From NCBI GenBank assembly GCA_035533295.1, contig DATLUA010000057.1:9280-73279 (forward strand): DNA of 64,000 bases, in the 5' to 3' direction. Positions 51,314 through 59,291 of this stretch are shown here, one piece after another (the first letter of the stretch is position 1; every line of letters starts with the position of its first letter). Source of the stretch: JAGWJU01 sp035533295 (GTDB lineage Bacteria; Elusimicrobiota; Elusimicrobia; UBA1565; UBA9628). Both the position numbers and the translations under genes were made by a program. Below the pieces are notes generated by a model, which saw only the letters and a list, made by a program, of their open reading frames with translations, did no database searches and had not been told where the DNA came from.

Positions 51314-52845
51314 GAATGAACAACCGCCGCGTCGCCGCCGTTCTACCGGCCGCGATTCTGGCTTTGGGCGCCTACTTCGCCGCCAACGCGCGCGCGGGAG
51401 GCGTCGAGGAAGTCCCCGCGATGAGTGAAGGCGTGGAGGTTCCGGCCGCGGCCTTTGGCGCGCCGGAAACGCTGCCTTCGGCGGAGCTCGGAAATTTGAC
51501 CGCCCTGCCGCAGGGTTTGGATTTGCCCGCGGGCCTTGCCGCCCAGGCGCTGGGAGCGTCCGCGGTTCAGGCCGTTCCCGCCGAGGAGAAGGCCGCGACG
51601 GCGGCAGCGGCTCCCGTTCCGAGCGAGGCTGCCCTGCCCGCCGCCGCCCAGGCGCCGGCCGCGGCGGCGTCCGGCCAGGCTTCCTCCCAGCCGGGGGAAG
51701 TCTCCAACGTTCCGACCCAAGCGCGGCAGGTCGCCGGTGACGTGCTTGCGCCGGAGAACGGTTCCAAGGGTTTTGCCGTCAACGCCGCCGGATTCGACGG
51801 AGGCGCGGCCGCCCAAGCCTCGGAGGCGCCCGCCGTTTCGGTGGAAGGCGACGCGTCCTCCCAGCCTCTGCCCGAGCAGGTGAAGTGGGCGGACGGGATT
51901 TTAAGCATGGTCCGCAAGCAATGGGATAAGGTCATCGTGGGGCAGGAGGAGTCCAAGGACGCCATCATGATGGCGCTCATCGCCCACGGCCACGCGTTTC
52001 TGGAGAGCGCTCCGGGTTTGGGAAAGACCACCTTGGCCAAGGCGGTCGCCGGCTCCATCTCCGCGAACTTCAAGCGCGTGCAGGGAACGGCCGATCTTTT
52101 GCCCGCAGACATCATCGGCAACATGGTGCCCAAGAAAAACGCCAAGGGCGACATAGAGCTGGTGTTCGAGAAAGGGCCCATCTTCACCGACATCCTTCTT
52201 TTCGACGAGATCAACCGCGCCCCGCCCAAGACCCTCTCGGCCGTTCTGGAGGCGATGGAGGAGCGGCAGATCACGGTCCTGGGCAAAACCTACCCGCTGC
52301 CGTCCAACTTCACGGTCTTCGCGACGCAGAACCCGCTCGAAGAGCAGGGCGTCTTCCCGACGCCCTACGCCGCGCAAGATCGCTTCCTAGCCAAGGTGCC
52401 GGTCTCGAAGCCCAGCGAGCAGGAACTGGGCCACATCATGGAGATTAACCGGGACACTTCGTCCAAGCCCAAGACCGAAGCGGTCACCAACCTGGAGACG
52501 CTCGACCGGATTCGGCAGGTGGCCCTGCGCCTGACCGTGACGCCGGAGATACAGAACTACATCGCCCGCATCGTGGGGGCCGCCAACAACCGCGAGGAAA
52601 TCAAAAAAGGCCACGTCATTTCGCCGCGCGCCGCCATCGGCATCGAAATCGCGGCCCGCATCCGCGCCTTGATGAGGGGGGAGACGGCCGTTTATCCCCA
52701 AGACGTGGAGGCCGTGGCTCCGTTGATTCTGCGCCACCGGCTCATCATTGAATACGGCGCGGAATCGGAGGGAGTGACCTCCGATAAACTGGTCCAGAAA
52801 ATCCTCTCCGAGGTCAAGATCGGAGGAGCCAAGCCGACGAAGTAA
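51310..52845 (+). CDS. MoxR-type AAA+ ATPase with signal-like N-terminal extension
   Basis: 511 residues. The AAA core begins near residue 195 (SMVRKQWDKVIVGQEESKDA). Walker A is APGLGKTT (234-241), Walker B LLFDEINRAPP (Asp299-Glu300), sensor ATQNPLEEQGVFPTP, and the C-terminal lid includes HVISPRAAIGIEIAARIRAL. MoxR ATPases are chaperones that work with VWA proteins such as BatA, BatB and DUF58 proteins. The first 190 residues are unusual: a basic start, a hydrophobic segment ending ANARA (MRMNNRRVAAVLPAAILALG opens it), then an Ala/Pro linker with a GFDGGAAAQ motif. Normal MoxR proteins have about 320 residues and none of this. The start overlaps the giant gene by ATGA; AAGGAG lies 8 bases upstream. 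Confidence 0.93.
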   Translation: MRMNNRRVAAVLPAAILALGAYFAANARAGGVEEVPAMSEGVEVPAAAFGAPETLPSAELGNLTALPQGLDLPAGLAAQALGASAVQAVPAEEKAATAAAAPVPSEAALPAAAQAPAAAASGQASSQPGEVSNVPTQARQVAGDVLAPENGSKGFAVNAAGFDGGAAAQASEAPAVSVEGDASSQPLPEQVKWADGILSMVRKQWDKVIVGQEESKDAIMMALIAHGHAFLESAPGLGKTTLAKAVAGSISANFKRVQGTADLLPADIIGNMVPKKNAKGDIELVFEKGPIFTDILLFDEINRAPPKTLSAVLEAMEERQITVLGKTYPLPSNFTVFATQNPLEEQGVFPTPYAAQDRFLAKVPVSKPSEQELGHIMEINRDTSSKPKTEAVTNLETLDRIRQVALRLTVTPEIQNYIARIVGAANNREEIKKGHVISPRAAIGIEIAARIRALMRGETAVYPQDVEAVAPLILRHRLIIEYGAESEGVTSDKLVQKILSEVKIGGAKPTK

Positions 52846-52866
52846 GCCGAAGCCGGCGGAACGAAT

Positions 52867-52875
52867 TGCTATAAT
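52867..52875 (+). promoter_or_regulatory. extended -10 promoter box for icd
   Basis: TGCTATAAT, a perfect TATAAT with TGn extension, 40 bases before the icd ATG. A GGAGGG ribosome site follows in the leader. No -35 is seen. Confidence 0.5.
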
Positions 52876-52915
52876 GAGCCGATGATCGCAATGCTAATGC
52901 CGGAGGGAATGGTTC

Positions 52916-54289
52916 ATGGGCTCTTATAAGAAGATTAAGGTTCCGATGGCGGGCGAGAAGATCGGGCTCAAGGACGGCAAGCTCAGCGTTCCCAACCGGC
53001 CCGTCATCCCTTATTTCCCCGGTGACGGCACCGGCCCGGACATCTGGCGCGCCACGCGGCGCATCTTGGACGCCGCCGTGGAAAAGGCCTACGAAGGCAA
53101 GCGCGCGGTTTCGTGGATGGAGATTTACGCGGGCCTCTCCGCGCTCAAGAACTACGACAAGGACACGGTCCTTCCAGCGGAGACCATCGAGGCCATCCGG
53201 GACTTCCGCGTGGCCATCAAGGGCCCGCTCACGACGCCTTCCGGCGGCTTTAAGTTCGTCTGCCTGGTGTGCGCGGCCGAGCAAAACGGCGAGGGCGGCA
53301 AGCGCCCCGAGAAATGCGCCAAGTGCGGCTCGGAATGGGTCACGCCGCGCTTTCGCTCCTGCAACGTGGGCTTGCGGCAGTCGCTGGATCTCTACGCTTG
53401 CGTGCGGCCGGTGCGCTATTTCAAGGGCGTGCCCTCGCCGGTCAAGGAGCCGCAGAAGCTCGACGTGGTCATCTTCCGCGAAAACACCGAGGACGTTTAC
53501 GCCGGCATCGAGTTCGAGTACGGCACGCCGGAGCAGAAAAAGGTCTACGACTTTTTGACCAAGGAGATGGGAAAGAAGATAAAACCCGACTCCGGCATCG
53601 GCATCAAGCCGATTTCCATCGACGGCACCAAGAGGCTGGTGCGCATGGCCATCCAATACGCCGTCTTGCACAAGCGCCCCTCCGTCACGCTCGTGCACAA
53701 GGGGAACATCCAGAAGTTCACCGAGGGCGCCTTCCGCGACTGGGGCTACGAGGTGGCCAAGGAAGAGTTCCGCGACCAGATCGTGACCGAGCAGGAGCTC
53801 TGGGAAAAATTTAGCGGCAAGATGCCCGCGGGCAAAGTCCTCGTCAACGACCGCATCGCCGACCAGACCTTCCAGCAGCTGCTCATCCGGCCGTCCGAGT
53901 ACAGCGTCCTGGCCACGCCCAACTTGAACGGGGATTATCTCTCGGACGCGGCCGCGGCCCAGGTGGGAGGGCTGGGCATCGCGCCGGGCGCCAACATCGG
54001 CAAGGGCGTGGCGCTCTTCGAGGCCACCCACGGCACGGCGCCCAAGTACGCCGACAAGGACGTCATCAACCCCACGTCCTTGGTCTTGTCCGGCGTCATG
54101 ATGCTCGAGCATTTGGGCTGGCAGGAAGCGGCGGATCTCATCGTTCGCGCCCTGGAGACGACCATCTTGAACAAGACCGTGACCTACGACTTGGAGCGCC
54201 AGATGACGGGAGCCACCAAGCTCAAAACCTCGGAATTCGGCGAGGCCGTGGTCAAGAACATGAAATTCTCCGCGCCCGTTCATGCCTGA
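52916..54289 (+). CDS. icd: isocitrate dehydrogenase with zinc-ribbon insertion
   Basis: 457 residues. Converts isocitrate to 2-oxoglutarate and CO2, normally with NADP in this subfamily. Close to the E. coli type throughout: YFPGDGTGPDIW, KGPLTTPSGG, RQSLDLYACVRPVRYFKGVP, VIFRENTEDVYAGIE, VHKGNIQKFTEGAF, and GIAPGANIG with FEATHGTAPKYA at the cofactor site. Between LTTPSGG and FRSCNVGLRQ sits an extra stretch of about 35 residues with Cys116-x2-Cys119 and Cys134-x2-Cys137, a zinc ribbon. The insertion lies next to the active-site serine (Ser148; Ser113 in E. coli). GGAGGG precedes the ATG. The stop overlaps the glycosyltransferase start by 8 bases. Confidence 0.94.
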   Translation: MGSYKKIKVPMAGEKIGLKDGKLSVPNRPVIPYFPGDGTGPDIWRATRRILDAAVEKAYEGKRAVSWMEIYAGLSALKNYDKDTVLPAETIEAIRDFRVAIKGPLTTPSGGFKFVCLVCAAEQNGEGGKRPEKCAKCGSEWVTPRFRSCNVGLRQSLDLYACVRPVRYFKGVPSPVKEPQKLDVVIFRENTEDVYAGIEFEYGTPEQKKVYDFLTKEMGKKIKPDSGIGIKPISIDGTKRLVRMAIQYAVLHKRPSVTLVHKGNIQKFTEGAFRDWGYEVAKEEFRDQIVTEQELWEKFSGKMPAGKVLVNDRIADQTFQQLLIRPSEYSVLATPNLNGDYLSDAAAAQVGGLGIAPGANIGKGVALFEATHGTAPKYADKDVINPTSLVLSGVMMLEHLGWQEAADLIVRALETTILNKTVTYDLERQMTGATKLKTSEFGEAVVKNMKFSAPVHA

Positions 54290-55277
54290 ACCCGGCCGAC
54301 TGGGTTTAAGCGTCGTCGTTCCGGTCTATAACGAGGAGGAAAGCCTCCGGCCCTTCGCTGAAGAGCTCTCCGAAGTTCTCTCGGGGATTTCCCAAAGCCG
54401 GGAGGTCATCCTGGTCGACGACGGCTCCAAGGACGGCTCCTACGCCGTCATCGAGGAAGTATGCCGCAAGCTGCCGGACTTCAAGGCGGTCCGTCTGGGG
54501 CGCAACGCCGGGCAGACCGCCGCTCTTTCGGCCGGAATCGCCCGCGCGCGCGGTGAACTCATCGTCTGCCTGGACGCGGACGGGCAAAACGATCCGCACG
54601 ACATTCCGGCCATGCTCGCCAAGATTGAAGAGGGCTACGACGTGGTCAGCGGCTGGCGAAAAAACCGCAAGGACCCGTGGCTCTCGCGCCGCCTGCCTTC
54701 GCAAATCGCCAACGGCATCATCTCCTCGATCACCGGCGTGCCGCTGCACGATTATGGCTGCACGCTCAAGATTTACCGGGCCCGCTACTTGAAGGAAATG
54801 CCGCTTTACGGCGAGATGCACCGCTTCATTCCGGCCTTCGCCGGCTTTCTGGGCGCGCGCATCGCGGAGGTGGAGGTCCACCACCGTCCGCGCACCCGCG
54901 GCTCGTCCAAATACGGCATCTCGCGCACCTTCAAGGTCATCCTCGACTTGCTCACCGTCAAGTTCATGGACGCCTACCTGGCCAAGCCCATCTATCTCTT
55001 CGGCGGGGGCGGCGTGATCATGGGGCTCATCGGCGCCGTCCTGGCCGCCGTGACGCTCTACAAAAAACTGGCCTTGGGGGTATTCGTCAAGGACCAACCC
55101 CTGTTCATGGTCTCCATCTTCTTCGCGATTGTCGGCTTCCAGCTCATTCTCCTCGGGCTTTTGGCGGAGATTCTCATCCGGATTTATTTCGACATCAAGG
55201 GCAAGCCGGCTTATTTCGTCCGCGAGACCTTGGGCTTCCTTGACTCGCCCGGCGCAAGTAAATTAGAATCGGTCTAG
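54282..55277 (+). CDS. glycosyltransferase family 2, polyprenol-phosphate type
   Basis: 331 residues. GT2 catalytic domain (about 8-235): LSVVVPVYNEEESLRPFAEE, ILVDDGSKDGS, LDADGQNDP with the metal-binding DxD, and a late GSSKYGISRTFKV. Two C-terminal membrane helices follow (about 240-265 and 275-305). This is the architecture of ArnC/GtrB/DPM1-like enzymes that load a sugar on undecaprenyl phosphate for use outside the membrane. It overlaps icd by 8 bases, an odd metabolic partner, so the coupling may be only structural. Confidence 0.9.
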   Translation: MPEPGRLGLSVVVPVYNEEESLRPFAEELSEVLSGISQSREVILVDDGSKDGSYAVIEEVCRKLPDFKAVRLGRNAGQTAALSAGIARARGELIVCLDADGQNDPHDIPAMLAKIEEGYDVVSGWRKNRKDPWLSRRLPSQIANGIISSITGVPLHDYGCTLKIYRARYLKEMPLYGEMHRFIPAFAGFLGARIAEVEVHHRPRTRGSSKYGISRTFKVILDLLTVKFMDAYLAKPIYLFGGGGVIMGLIGAVLAAVTLYKKLALGVFVKDQPLFMVSIFFAIVGFQLILLGLLAEILIRIYFDIKGKPAYFVRETLGFLDSPGASKLESV

Positions 55278-55279
55278 CT

Positions 55280-55510
55280 ATGCCAAACCCAAAAAGAAAG
55301 CACACCCGTTCCCGGCGCGACAGCCGCCGAAGCCAGAATTGGAAGCTCGAGCGCCCGGCGTTGACGCCCTGCGCGAATCCGGACTGCCGAAAACTGCGGC
55401 GCTCCCACGTCGTTTGCCCGTACTGCGGATTTTACAAGGGGCGCATCGCCATCGCGCCCAAGCAGAAAAAAGAGAAGTCCCAAGGGCAGCAGGGAGAAGA
55501 ACAAGGCTAG
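55280..55510 (+). CDS. rpmF: 50S ribosomal protein L32
   Basis: 76 residues. MPNPKRKHTRSRRDSRRSQN is the universal L32 start. The zinc-binding form is present: CANPDC in the middle and CPYC later. The Lys/Gln-rich tail is a little longer than usual. The start lies 2 bases after the glycosyltransferase stop. It leads the fatty-acid genes, as in many bacteria. Confidence 0.95.
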   Translation: MPNPKRKHTRSRRDSRRSQNWKLERPALTPCANPDCRKLRRSHVVCPYCGFYKGRIAIAPKQKKEKSQGQQGEEQG

Positions 55511-55551
55511 GACTTCCCGCCGGACACATCATTGATTAGGAAGGATTGGAT

Positions 55552-56334
55552 ATGGCAGAACAGGCGACCATGGAACCTCAAAAGACGGGGCGGCTGAGGC
55601 TGGAGAATAAAGTCGCCGTCATCACGGGAGCGGCCCGCGGCATCGGCTTCGCGACGGCCGAGCTCTTCTGCCGGGAAGGCGCCAAGGTGGTCCTGGTGGA
55701 CCTCGACGAGGCGCTGGTCAAGGAATCGGCGGCCAAAGCCGCCGCGGCCCCGGATCAGACAATGGGCTTGAAGGCCGACGTCTCCAAGTTCGCCGACTGC
55801 GAGGCGGTGGTCAAGGCGGTCGTGGAAAAATACGGCAAGCTCGACATCCTCATCAACAACGCCGGAATCACCAAGGACAATCTCATCCTGAGGATGTCCG
55901 AGGCGGATTGGGACTTGGTTCTCGGCATCAATCTGCGGGGCGCGTTTAATTTCACCAAGGCCGCGGTGCGGCCCATGCTCAAGGCGCGCTACGGCCGCGT
56001 CGTCAACGTCGCCTCCGTCGTCGGGCAGGAAGGCAACGCGGGCCAAGCCAACTACTCGGCCTCCAAGGGGGGGCTTATTTCCCTCACCAAGTCCTGCGCG
56101 CGCGAGTTCGCCTCCCGGAACATCCTGGTCAACGCCGTGGCCCCGGGGTTCATCCGCACCCGCCTGACCGACGTCATCCCCGAGGCGGACAAGGAGATGC
56201 TGGCCAAGAAGATTCTCGTGGGGCGCTTGGGCGAGCCCATCGACATCTCCAACTCGATTTTGTTCCTGGCGTCGGATGAAGCATCCTACATCACGGGCCA
56301 CGTGCTCAACGTTAACGGCGGCGGCTACATGTAG
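55552..56334 (+). CDS. fabG: 3-oxoacyl-ACP reductase
   Basis: 260 residues. Reduces 3-oxoacyl-ACP with NADPH in fatty-acid elongation. Short-chain dehydrogenase pattern: TGAARGIGFATAELF for the cofactor, NNAGITKDNLILRM (the FabG-specific stretch), the Ser of NVASVVGQEG and Tyr-x3-Lys in NYSASKGG, and a final NVNGGGYM. AGGAAGG precedes the ATG at 55552. The N-terminus is about 15 residues longer than usual. Followed by acpP. Confidence 0.94.
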   Translation: MAEQATMEPQKTGRLRLENKVAVITGAARGIGFATAELFCREGAKVVLVDLDEALVKESAAKAAAAPDQTMGLKADVSKFADCEAVVKAVVEKYGKLDILINNAGITKDNLILRMSEADWDLVLGINLRGAFNFTKAAVRPMLKARYGRVVNVASVVGQEGNAGQANYSASKGGLISLTKSCAREFASRNILVNAVAPGFIRTRLTDVIPEADKEMLAKKILVGRLGEPIDISNSILFLASDEASYITGHVLNVNGGGYM

Positions 56335-56381
56335 GTAGGTCTCGTCGCGCATGAAGGAAGCGCGAAATCAAGGGAGGCAAC

Positions 56382-56633
56382 ATGGCTGAAACTAGCACTA
56401 GCATTGAAGACCGCGTCAAGCAGATTATCGTCGAGCAGCTGGGCGTCGATGCTTCCGAGGTGACCCCGCAGGCCCATTTCGTCAACGACCTGGGCGCGGA
56501 TTCTCTCGACACCGTGGAGCTCGTGATGGCTCTTGAAGAGGAATTCGACACCGAGATTCCCGATGAGCAGGCCGAGAAGATCCAGACCGTCGGCCAAGCC
56601 ATCGACTACATCAAGGCCCACGCGAAGAAGTAG
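56382..56633 (+). CDS. acpP: acyl carrier protein
   Basis: 83 residues. Ser41 in GADSLDTVEL carries the phosphopantetheine arm. FVNDLGADSLDTVELVMALE is nearly invariant among ACPs. GGGAGG precedes the ATG. It lies between fabG and rnc, the usual neighbourhood, but fabF is missing in between. Confidence 0.97.
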   Translation: MAETSTSIEDRVKQIIVEQLGVDASEVTPQAHFVNDLGADSLDTVELVMALEEEFDTEIPDEQAEKIQTVGQAIDYIKAHAKK

Positions 56634-56648
56634 CGCTCGGAGGTTCGG

Positions 56649-57341
56649 GTGGTGCTGACGGTGCCCGCGGCCGAGCCTCTGGAAAGCTCCCTAGGCTACC
56701 GGTTTCGCAGGCCGGATTTGCTTCGGGAGGCGCTCTCGCACAAGTCTTTCTCCGCGGAAACGAATTCGTCCTTCAACAACGAGAGGTTGGAGTTCCTCGG
56801 AGACAGCATCTTGGCGGCGGTGGTCGCGCATCAGCTCTGCGAGAGCTACCCGGCGGACGACGAAGGCGCGCTTTCCAAAAAGAAAGCGCGCCTCGTTTCC
56901 CGCGCGAGCCTGGCCGGATGGGCGGCGCAAATTAATCTGGGCGCGCATCTCTACCTGGGCATCGGGGAGGAATCCTCCGGCGGCAGGAGCCGCCAGAGCC
57001 TTTTGGCCAACGCCATGGAGGCCCTTATCGGCGCGATGTATTTGGACGGGGGCTACGCGGCCGCGGAGCGCTTTATCCGCGGCTGGTATCTGGGCAAGCA
57101 CGCCAATCTGCCGGAAACGGACTACAAGAGCCAGCTCCAGGAGCTGATGCAAAAAAAGCACAAAACCCTTCCGGCCTACCAGACCGAGCAGGTGGAAGGG
57201 CCGGATCACGACAGGACTTTTCGGGTGGCGGTTTATTTGGGGAAGAAAATGCTGGGCCAAGGCGCCGGGAAAAGCAAGAAGGAGGCGGAGCAGTCGGCCG
57301 CCTGCGCGGCCTTGGAGACGCTTAAAACCGGGGAGAAATGA
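56649..57341 (+). CDS. rnc: ribonuclease III
   Basis: 230 residues. Cuts double-stranded RNA, including rRNA precursors. The signature NERLEFLGDS is present, the second acidic cluster lies in LANAMEALIGAMYLDGG, and the C-terminal dsRNA-binding domain (about 155-225) ends GAGKSKKEAEQSAA. The start is GTG (56649 or the next codon at 56652), with GGAGG upstream. The stop is 1 base before the acyl-CoA dehydrogenase start. Confidence 0.95.
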   Translation: MVLTVPAAEPLESSLGYRFRRPDLLREALSHKSFSAETNSSFNNERLEFLGDSILAAVVAHQLCESYPADDEGALSKKKARLVSRASLAGWAAQINLGAHLYLGIGEESSGGRSRQSLLANAMEALIGAMYLDGGYAAAERFIRGWYLGKHANLPETDYKSQLQELMQKKHKTLPAYQTEQVEGPDHDRTFRVAVYLGKKMLGQGAGKSKKEAEQSAACAALETLKTGEK

Positions 57342-57342
57342 C

Positions 57343-58587
57343 ATGGACTATGGATTGACCGAGACCCAGCAGGAAATCGTGGATTTGTCCTACCGCATCG
57401 CGGTGGAGAAGATGAAACCCGTGCGCGAGCACTACGACGCCACCGAGGAATATCCCTGGCCCATCGTCGAGGAGTTCCGCAAGGCGGACCTCTTCGGCGT
57501 CTATCTCCCGGAGAAATACGGGGGCCTGGGCGGCGGCACGATGGAGCTGGTCCTGGTCACGGAGCAGCTCTCCCGCATCTGCGCCGGCATCGCGCTGTCC
57601 CTGGCCGCGTGCGGCCTGTGCGCCATCCCGATTCTGCTTTTCGCCAACGAGGAGCAGCGCCAGCGCTTTTTGCCGGACTTGGCCACGGGCAAGCGCCTGG
57701 GCGCGTTCGCCTTGACCGAGCCGCAGGCGGGCTCGGACGCCACGGCCACCAAGTGCACGGCTCGCCTGGAGGGCGACTGCTACGTGATCAACGGGCAGAA
57801 GAATTTCTGCTCCAACGGCAACGCCGCGGACCTCTACACGTTCTTCGCGACCACGAACCCCTCCCGCGGCGCGCGCGGCCTTTCGGCCTTCGTCGTGGAG
57901 AAGGGCACGCCCGGATTCACCTTCGGAAAGAAGGAGCACAAGATGGGAATCCGCGCGTCCTGGACCTACGACCTGGTCTTCAACAACTGCAAGATTCCCA
58001 AGAAAAACCTGCTCTACAAGGAGGGCTACGGCCTCTTCGTGGCGCAGAGCACCTTCGACGCGTCGCGTCCCGGCGTGGCCTCGCAGGCCCTGGGCCTGGC
58101 CACCGGCGCCATCGACGAGACCCTGTCCTACATCCGCATCCGCAAGCAGTTCGGCCAGACCATCGCGTCCTTCCAGGCCATCCAGCACATGCTGGCGGAC
58201 TGCTCGACCGCGGTTGAGGCGTCGCGGGCGCTTCTCTACAGCACGGCGCGGGCCATGGACAAGGAGATGAAGCCGGCCATCGAGCGGGCCATGGAGAAAG
58301 GCACCATCGTCTTCGACGAGATGAACGCGTTGAACGTCAGGCGCTGGACCAAGGAGTCGGGCATGTGCAAGGTGCTCTGCTCGGACACCGCCATGCGCGT
58401 GGCCACCGACTGCGTGCAGATGTGCGGCGGCATCGGCTACATGCGGGACTTCCCGGTGGAGAAGTACATGCGCGACGCCAAGATCACGCAGATATACGAG
58501 GGCACCAACCAAATCCAGAGAAACGAAATCGCCATGATGATCATCAAGGAAGCGGCCTCCAAGCAGAAGGAGGCGGTCGCCGCCTAG
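57343..58587 (+). CDS. acyl-CoA dehydrogenase
   Basis: 414 residues. FAD enzyme that introduces the trans-2 double bond in acyl-CoA; electrons go to ETF. FALTEPQAGSDA and the late RDAKITQIYEGTNQIQR are diagnostic, with the catalytic glutamate in YEGT. Short- and medium-chain or branched substrates are typical of this subgroup. It is co-linear with rnc and acpP, where fatty-acid synthesis genes usually stand. No ETF genes are in the window. Confidence 0.93.
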   Translation: MDYGLTETQQEIVDLSYRIAVEKMKPVREHYDATEEYPWPIVEEFRKADLFGVYLPEKYGGLGGGTMELVLVTEQLSRICAGIALSLAACGLCAIPILLFANEEQRQRFLPDLATGKRLGAFALTEPQAGSDATATKCTARLEGDCYVINGQKNFCSNGNAADLYTFFATTNPSRGARGLSAFVVEKGTPGFTFGKKEHKMGIRASWTYDLVFNNCKIPKKNLLYKEGYGLFVAQSTFDASRPGVASQALGLATGAIDETLSYIRIRKQFGQTIASFQAIQHMLADCSTAVEASRALLYSTARAMDKEMKPAIERAMEKGTIVFDEMNALNVRRWTKESGMCKVLCSDTAMRVATDCVQMCGGIGYMRDFPVEKYMRDAKITQIYEGTNQIQRNEIAMMIIKEAASKQKEAVAA

Positions 58588-58588
58588 C

Positions 58589-59281
58589 ATGGGAGAAACG
58601 GTCGGCTTCGCGGCGGGCGCTGGAACGGCGCAGGGCTACTTGGCGGCCAAGAAGGCCGGCAAGGGCCCCGGCGTCATCGTCATCCAGGAATGGTGGGGGA
58701 TGGCGCCCCACATCCAGGACGTCTGCGAGCGCTTGGCCGCCGAGGGCTTCATCGCCCTGGCTCCGGACCTCTACCATGGCGAGAAGGGCAAGTCCCCCGA
58801 TGAGGCCGGGCGCCTGATGATGGCGCTAGACATCGAGCGCGCCGCCGCGGATTTGGCCGGCGCGGCTAAGCATCTGCTCTCCCACCCGCGCGTGTCCGGG
58901 AAAAAAGTCGGCGTCATGGGCTTTTGCATGGGGGGGCAGCTGGCCCTGTTCGCGGCCGCCAAGTGCCCGGACATCGGCGTGTGCGCGGATTTTTACGGCA
59001 TCCACCCCAAGGTCCTGGTGGACTACGCGGCCATCCGCTGCCCGGTGCTGGGCCTCTTCGGGGAAAAAGACGACTTCGTTTCCCCGGACTCGGCGCGCAA
59101 GCTGGAGGCGTCCTTGAAGGCCGCCGGCGTCAAGACGGACTTCACCGTTTTCCCGCGGGCCGGCCACGCCTTCTTCAACGATTCGCGGCCGGAAGCGTAC
59201 AACAAGATCGCGGCGTCGCAGGCCTGGGAAAAGCTCCTGGCCGCGCTGCGCAAGAACCTGCTGTCTCCGGCCATGTCCTGA
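58589..59281 (+). CDS. dienelactone hydrolase family protein (second copy)
   Basis: 230 residues. Cys-Asp-His hydrolase with VMGFCMGGQLALF, FGEKDDFVSP and RAGHAFFNDSRPEAYN. IQEWWGMAPHIQDVCERLA is the typical N-terminal part. It starts 1 base after the acyl-CoA dehydrogenase stop. It is closer to canonical DLH than the protein at 13708-14478. The natural substrate is unknown. Confidence 0.9.
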   Translation: MGETVGFAAGAGTAQGYLAAKKAGKGPGVIVIQEWWGMAPHIQDVCERLAAEGFIALAPDLYHGEKGKSPDEAGRLMMALDIERAAADLAGAAKHLLSHPRVSGKKVGVMGFCMGGQLALFAAAKCPDIGVCADFYGIHPKVLVDYAAIRCPVLGLFGEKDDFVSPDSARKLEASLKAAGVKTDFTVFPRAGHAFFNDSRPEAYNKIAASQAWEKLLAALRKNLLSPAMS

Positions 59282-59291
59282 GCGCGGATGA

